A stretch of 6,545 nucleotides of DNA, taken from assembly GCA_017396925.1 (NCBI GenBank), contig JAFQKM010000012.1, positions 1 through 6,545 on the forward strand, given 5' to 3'. Below, piece by piece: positions 4,715 through 6,545 of this stretch (within the stretch, counting starts at the first letter, position 1; the number at the start of each line of letters is the position of its first letter). This DNA is from Clostridia bacterium. Its GTDB lineage: Bacteria > Bacillota > Clostridia > Oscillospirales > Butyricicoccaceae. Under the pieces are notes generated by a model, which had not been told where the DNA came from, did not search any database, and worked only from the letters and a program-made list of their open reading frames with translations. Both the position numbers and the translations under genes were made by a program.

Positions 4715-5863
4715 TTATTTCAGCGTCAGGCCGCCCGAGGCGGTGTCGACCTCGATGCGGTTTTTGCCGCTGCCCGAAATATAGGCCTTGCCCTTCCGGA
4801 CAATTTCATGGTCGCCGGTATGCAGGCCGCCCGAGGCCGATTCAAAGGTCAGCGTAAAGTCGCTGCCCGGGGCCAGAACCACGCCGCCCGAAGCCGTCTC
4901 CACCGAACAGTCGGCCCATTCGCCCTCGACGGCAACGCCGCCCGAGGCCGTATCGATATCCAGCTCGCCGCCGTTTAAACCAATCACGCTGACGCCGCCC
5001 GAAGCCGTATCGACCGACAGGCTGCGCAGCTCAATATCAGCCGGGATCTGTACGGTCAGCTTTTTCAGGGGCAGATTTTTCCCATTGCTGCCTTTGGCGT
5101 AATCGACCGAAAGCTCGCCGCCTTCAAGAAGCAGCCTTCCGTAATGCCCATCGTCCAGCGGCGCAGCCGACCATTCGGCAATGCGGATGACGTCGCCTTC
5201 CCAGGCTTCGACCGCAACCTCGGCCGCCACCCAGTCGATGTCCAGCTCGCGCACCTGTGCGGGATCGATCTCGCCCAGCAGATGCTCGGCCGTCAGGTCG
5301 TCGGGGTCGCCACTGAGGATGGTCAGCCCGCCGATCTGCATATCATCGACTTTCTCGCCGTTGATCTTAACGCCGCCGCTTTCGCTGACCGACAGTTCGA
5401 AGTCGCCGGCCCGGATCTCGACCCCCTCTTCCGAAATGTCGATGGAGGAGGCCATCTCTTCCTCGGGCAGCTCGATATTGCCCGAAAGGATCTGTTCGTC
5501 CAGCCGGTCAAAGACCCTGCCCACCACGGCCACGCCGGCATAGGACAGGATGAGGGTGATCAGCACAAGGGCGACGGCGGCGATCACAAGGGCGCGGAGA
5601 CAGCCTCTGCCGCTTCCGGCTACCGGCTGCGGTGTTTCCTTATGGGATGGGGTTTCGCCGCTCTGCGCCCCCTTTTCACCCAGAATACGGCCCACGATCA
5701 GGTCGATGTCTTCCAGACGGGCGACCGCCTCCTGCTCGGAGAGGCCTTCCTCGGTCATATCGTCGATCAGCTCACGGTAATAGGCCACCGTCTCTTCCCG
5801 CTCGGCCTTGGGCAGGGCGCGCAGACGGCTTTCGAGGGTATATAAAAAGTCTCGCTTGGTCAT
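4715..5863 (-). CDS. DUF1700 (HAAS)-transmembrane-DUF4097 protein with TASGG repeats
   Basis: This 382-residue protein has three parts. Residues 1-62 form a helical DUF1700/HAAS domain: FLYTLESRLRALPKAER at 6-22, YYRELIDDMTEEGLSEQEAV at 28-47. After a polar linker comes one membrane segment near 90-112 (LVIAAVALVLITLILSYAG). From about 130 to the end there is an acidic, beta-rich DUF4097 region, predicted to be outside the cell. It carries the repeat (D/E)(T/S)ASGG(V/L) at 285, 304, 322, 341 and 373, and a degenerate copy, SESGGV, at 160. This fits a beta-helix or stacked-sheet fold. Such proteins are normally encoded next to PadR regulators and are thought to sense or act at the envelope; the exact function is unknown. 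Its ATG overlaps the PadR stop (ATGA, 4 bp), implying translational coupling; AAAGGAG 7 bases upstream supports the start. No LPXTG sorting signal is present. Confidence 0.92.
   Translation of the reverse strand: MTKRDFLYTLESRLRALPKAEREETVAYYRELIDDMTEEGLSEQEAVARLEDIDLIVGRILGEKGAQSGETPSHKETPQPVAGSGRGCLRALVIAAVALVLITLILSYAGVAVVGRVFDRLDEQILSGNIELPEEEMASSIDISEEGVEIRAGDFELSVSESGGVKINGEKVDDMQIGGLTILSGDPDDLTAEHLLGEIDPAQVRELDIDWVAAEVAVEAWEGDVIRIAEWSAAPLDDGHYGRLLLEGGELSVDYAKGSNGKNLPLKKLTVQIPADIELRSLSVDTASGGVSVIGLNGGELDIDTASGGVAVEGEWADCSVETASGGVVLAPGSDFTLTFESASGGLHTGDHEIVRKGKAYISGSGKNRIEVDTASGGLTLK
4727..5011 (-). repeat. Five coding TASGG repeats
   Basis: The DUF4097 part encodes DTASGGV, DTASGGV, ETASGGV, ESASGGL and DTASGGL at residues 285, 304, 322, 341 and 373. 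The first four are 18-19 residues apart; the last step is 32. The DNA core recurs on the + strand as ccgcccga(a/g)gcc. The wobble bases differ between copies, so protein-level selection rather than very recent duplication explains them. Confidence 0.85.
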
Positions 5864-6177
5864 AGGGTTTCTCCTTTCCGGATGAACTCGTAAATCTGCA
5901 GTAATTCGGGCCAGCCGTCGAGAAAGCTGCCGATCTGCTCTATACCGGCCTCGGTGATGCGGTAGATCTTGCGCAGGCGGCCGTTGTGCTCGACCGAATG
6001 GACGGTCAGGCAGCCTGCCCCCTCGAGGCGGCGGAGGATGGGATAGAGGGTCGACTCGGAGATCTGAATCACGGGGGCCAGATCCTTGATGATCCGATAG
6101 CCGTGGGATTCGCCGCGGCGCAGGACCGACAGGACACAGACCTCCAATAAGCCTTTTTTGATCTGAGGGTCTAACAT
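5860..6177 (-). CDS. PadR-family transcriptional regulator
   Basis: This is a short, 105-residue PadR repressor consisting of the winged-helix domain and a brief C-terminal helix. The motifs are KKGLLEVCVLSVLRRGESHGY at 7-27 (first helices; core GLLEVCVLSVL), GYRIIKDL at 26-33, the recognition helix ISESTLYPILRRLEGAG at 39-55, and the wing NGRLRKIYRITEAG at 65-78. The C-terminal part (GSFLDGWPELLQIYEFI) is short, as in subfamily 2 PadR proteins, and would form the dimer interface. It is the first gene of the operon: the stop TGA shares 4 bp with the ATG of the DUF1700/DUF4097 gene. AAGGGAGGT lies 6 bases before ATG 6177 (counted from GGAGG). It probably represses its own operon through the palindrome over the promoter. 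The effector is unknown. Confidence 0.95.
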   Translation of the reverse strand: MLDPQIKKGLLEVCVLSVLRRGESHGYRIIKDLAPVIQISESTLYPILRRLEGAGCLTVHSVEHNGRLRKIYRITEAGIEQIGSFLDGWPELLQIYEFIRKGETL

Positions 6178-6198
6178 AAAATACCTCCCTTCACATAT

Positions 6199-6228
6199 TA
6201 CTATATATTACACAGTATTGTTTGTCAA
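6199..6228 (-). promoter_or_regulatory. Promoter of the PadR operon with an overlapping palindromic operator
   Basis: Minus strand: consensus TTGACA (6228-6223), 17 bp, TATAGT (6205-6200); the expected start is near 6193, giving a leader of only about 16 bases. A 19-bp near-palindrome (6199-6217, TACTGTGTAATATATAGTA on the minus strand) covers the -10 box and most of the spacer; 7 of 9 base pairs per arm match and the two others are G/T. AT-rich palindromes of this kind are the normal targets of PadR dimers, so autorepression is the natural reading. Confidence 0.8.
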
Positions 6229-6239
6229 TGGGGTAAAGC

Positions 6240-6272
6240 AAAAAAGCAGGCCCGGATGTCCGGGCCTGCCCT
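6240..6272 (-). terminator. Intrinsic terminator of the sortase gene
   Basis: A perfect 11-bp GC-rich stem pairs 6246-6256 with 6259-6269; the innermost bases form the loop. In the minus-strand sense it is followed by TTTTTT (6245-6240). It lies 23 bases after the sortase stop and separates that gene from the PadR operon promoter. Confidence 0.93.
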
Positions 6273-6292
6273 GAATAAAAAAGCAAACGCTT

Positions 6293-6545
6293 TTATTTCT
6301 TCTTGCGATAGCGGATCATGACCCACAGGACGAAGGCGATGATCATGGGGGCGGCGATCAGCGGCGCGACCACAACGGGATCGAGCAGCATGGCGTCGGC
6401 CGTAACGCGGATATTCTTATAGCCGGGGCGGTTCTCGACGCGATGGCCGCGCACCAGCAGGCGATGGGAATTGACGCCGTAGGGCGTACAGGTGACAAGG
6501 GTGCAGAGGTCCTCCCCTTCTGCGATCTCGAGGACCTCCACCTCG
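6293..6545 (-). CDS. Class C sortase, C-terminal part (5' end outside window)
   Basis: The last 83 codons are visible and the frame is open to the window edge. Sortases are membrane-bound cysteine transpeptidases. Class C enzymes join pilin subunits through lysines and LPXTG-type signals outside the cell. The segment TLVTCTPYGVNSHRLLVRG is the class C signature: TLVTC carries the catalytic Cys, and the Arg nine residues later (in SHRLLVRG) is the catalytic Arg. The catalytic His lies in the missing part. A hydrophobic segment (VVVAPLIAAPMIIAFVLWVMI) and a basic tail, RYRKKK, form the C-terminal membrane anchor typical of class C. GTG 6541, the first possible start inside the window, is internal and not the real start, because the strand before TLVTC (E-V-E-V-L-E-I) continues beyond the edge. 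A pilus gene cluster may lie to the right; this cannot be seen. Confidence 0.95.
   Translation of the reverse strand, partial: EVEVLEIAEGEDLCTLVTCTPYGVNSHRLLVRGHRVENRPGYKNIRVTADAMLLDPVVVAPLIAAPMIIAFVLWVMIRYRKKK

Noticed and set aside
3775..4857. 360-codon open frame on the + strand
   Set aside because: Antisense to the DUF975 gene and parts of its neighbours, with low-complexity Ala/Asp/Gly composition and no supported start.
4727..5011. Recurring ccgcccga(a/g)gcc as a CRISPR-like or DNA-level repeat
   Set aside because: The copies fall in one reading frame, encode TASGG, differ at wobble positions, and the intervals are coding; this is a protein repeat.
5144..5845. 233-codon + strand open frame opposite the DUF1700/DUF4097 gene
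   Set aside because: Shadow of a well-supported gene, with no start signal or recognisable domain.
6279..6294. AAAAGC/GCTTTT hairpin at the sortase stop codon
   Set aside because: Six mostly A-T pairs overlapping the stop codon; the strong terminator at 6240-6272 explains termination.

Overview
The window looks like chromosomal DNA from a GC-rich, low-spore-profile Firmicute, most likely a gut Clostridia member of the Oscillospiraceae/Ruminococcaceae type. That placement is inference. It rests on strong AAGGAGG-type ribosome binding sites, sigma-A-like promoters with 17-bp spacers, a class C sortase, a PadR/DUF1700 pair, a DUF975 membrane protein and a Bacillus-style OhrR-like MarR regulator, all in coding DNA of roughly 60-65% GC. 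There is no sign of phage, insertion sequence, CRISPR, rRNA or tRNA.

Left part (1-2821, mostly + strand): the 3' part of a cyclophilin-type peptidyl-prolyl isomerase with its terminator; an OhrR-like MarR regulator; a convergent 69-residue DUF4177-like protein on the minus strand; a compact FMN nitroreductase; and a DUF1295 membrane protein of the steroid 5-alpha-reductase/isoprenylcysteine methyltransferase fold. Each complete gene here appears to be its own transcription unit with a recognisable promoter, and nearly every unit ends in an intrinsic terminator. Two of those terminators sit between convergent genes and work in both directions. The OhrR-like protein and nitroreductase suggest a redox/detoxification theme, but nothing in the sequence links their regulation.

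Right part (2865-6545, all minus strand): read in the direction of transcription, this begins with the 3' end of a class C sortase closed by a strong terminator. A self-contained operon follows: a PadR regulator, then (overlapping by 4 bp) a DUF1700/HAAS-TM-DUF4097 protein with TASGG repeats, then a DUF975 polytopic membrane protein. Its promoter (TTGACA-17-TATAGT) carries a 19-bp near-palindrome over the -10 element, a natural PadR operator candidate. After the operon comes a serine alpha/beta hydrolase with its own promoter.

No clearly unprecedented system is visible. The most interesting items are the PadR/HAAS/DUF4097/DUF975 envelope-type operon with its operator, the five-fold TASGG repeat, the orphan OhrR-like regulator with an extra cysteine, and the lower-GC small gene sharing a back-to-back promoter region with the nitroreductase.
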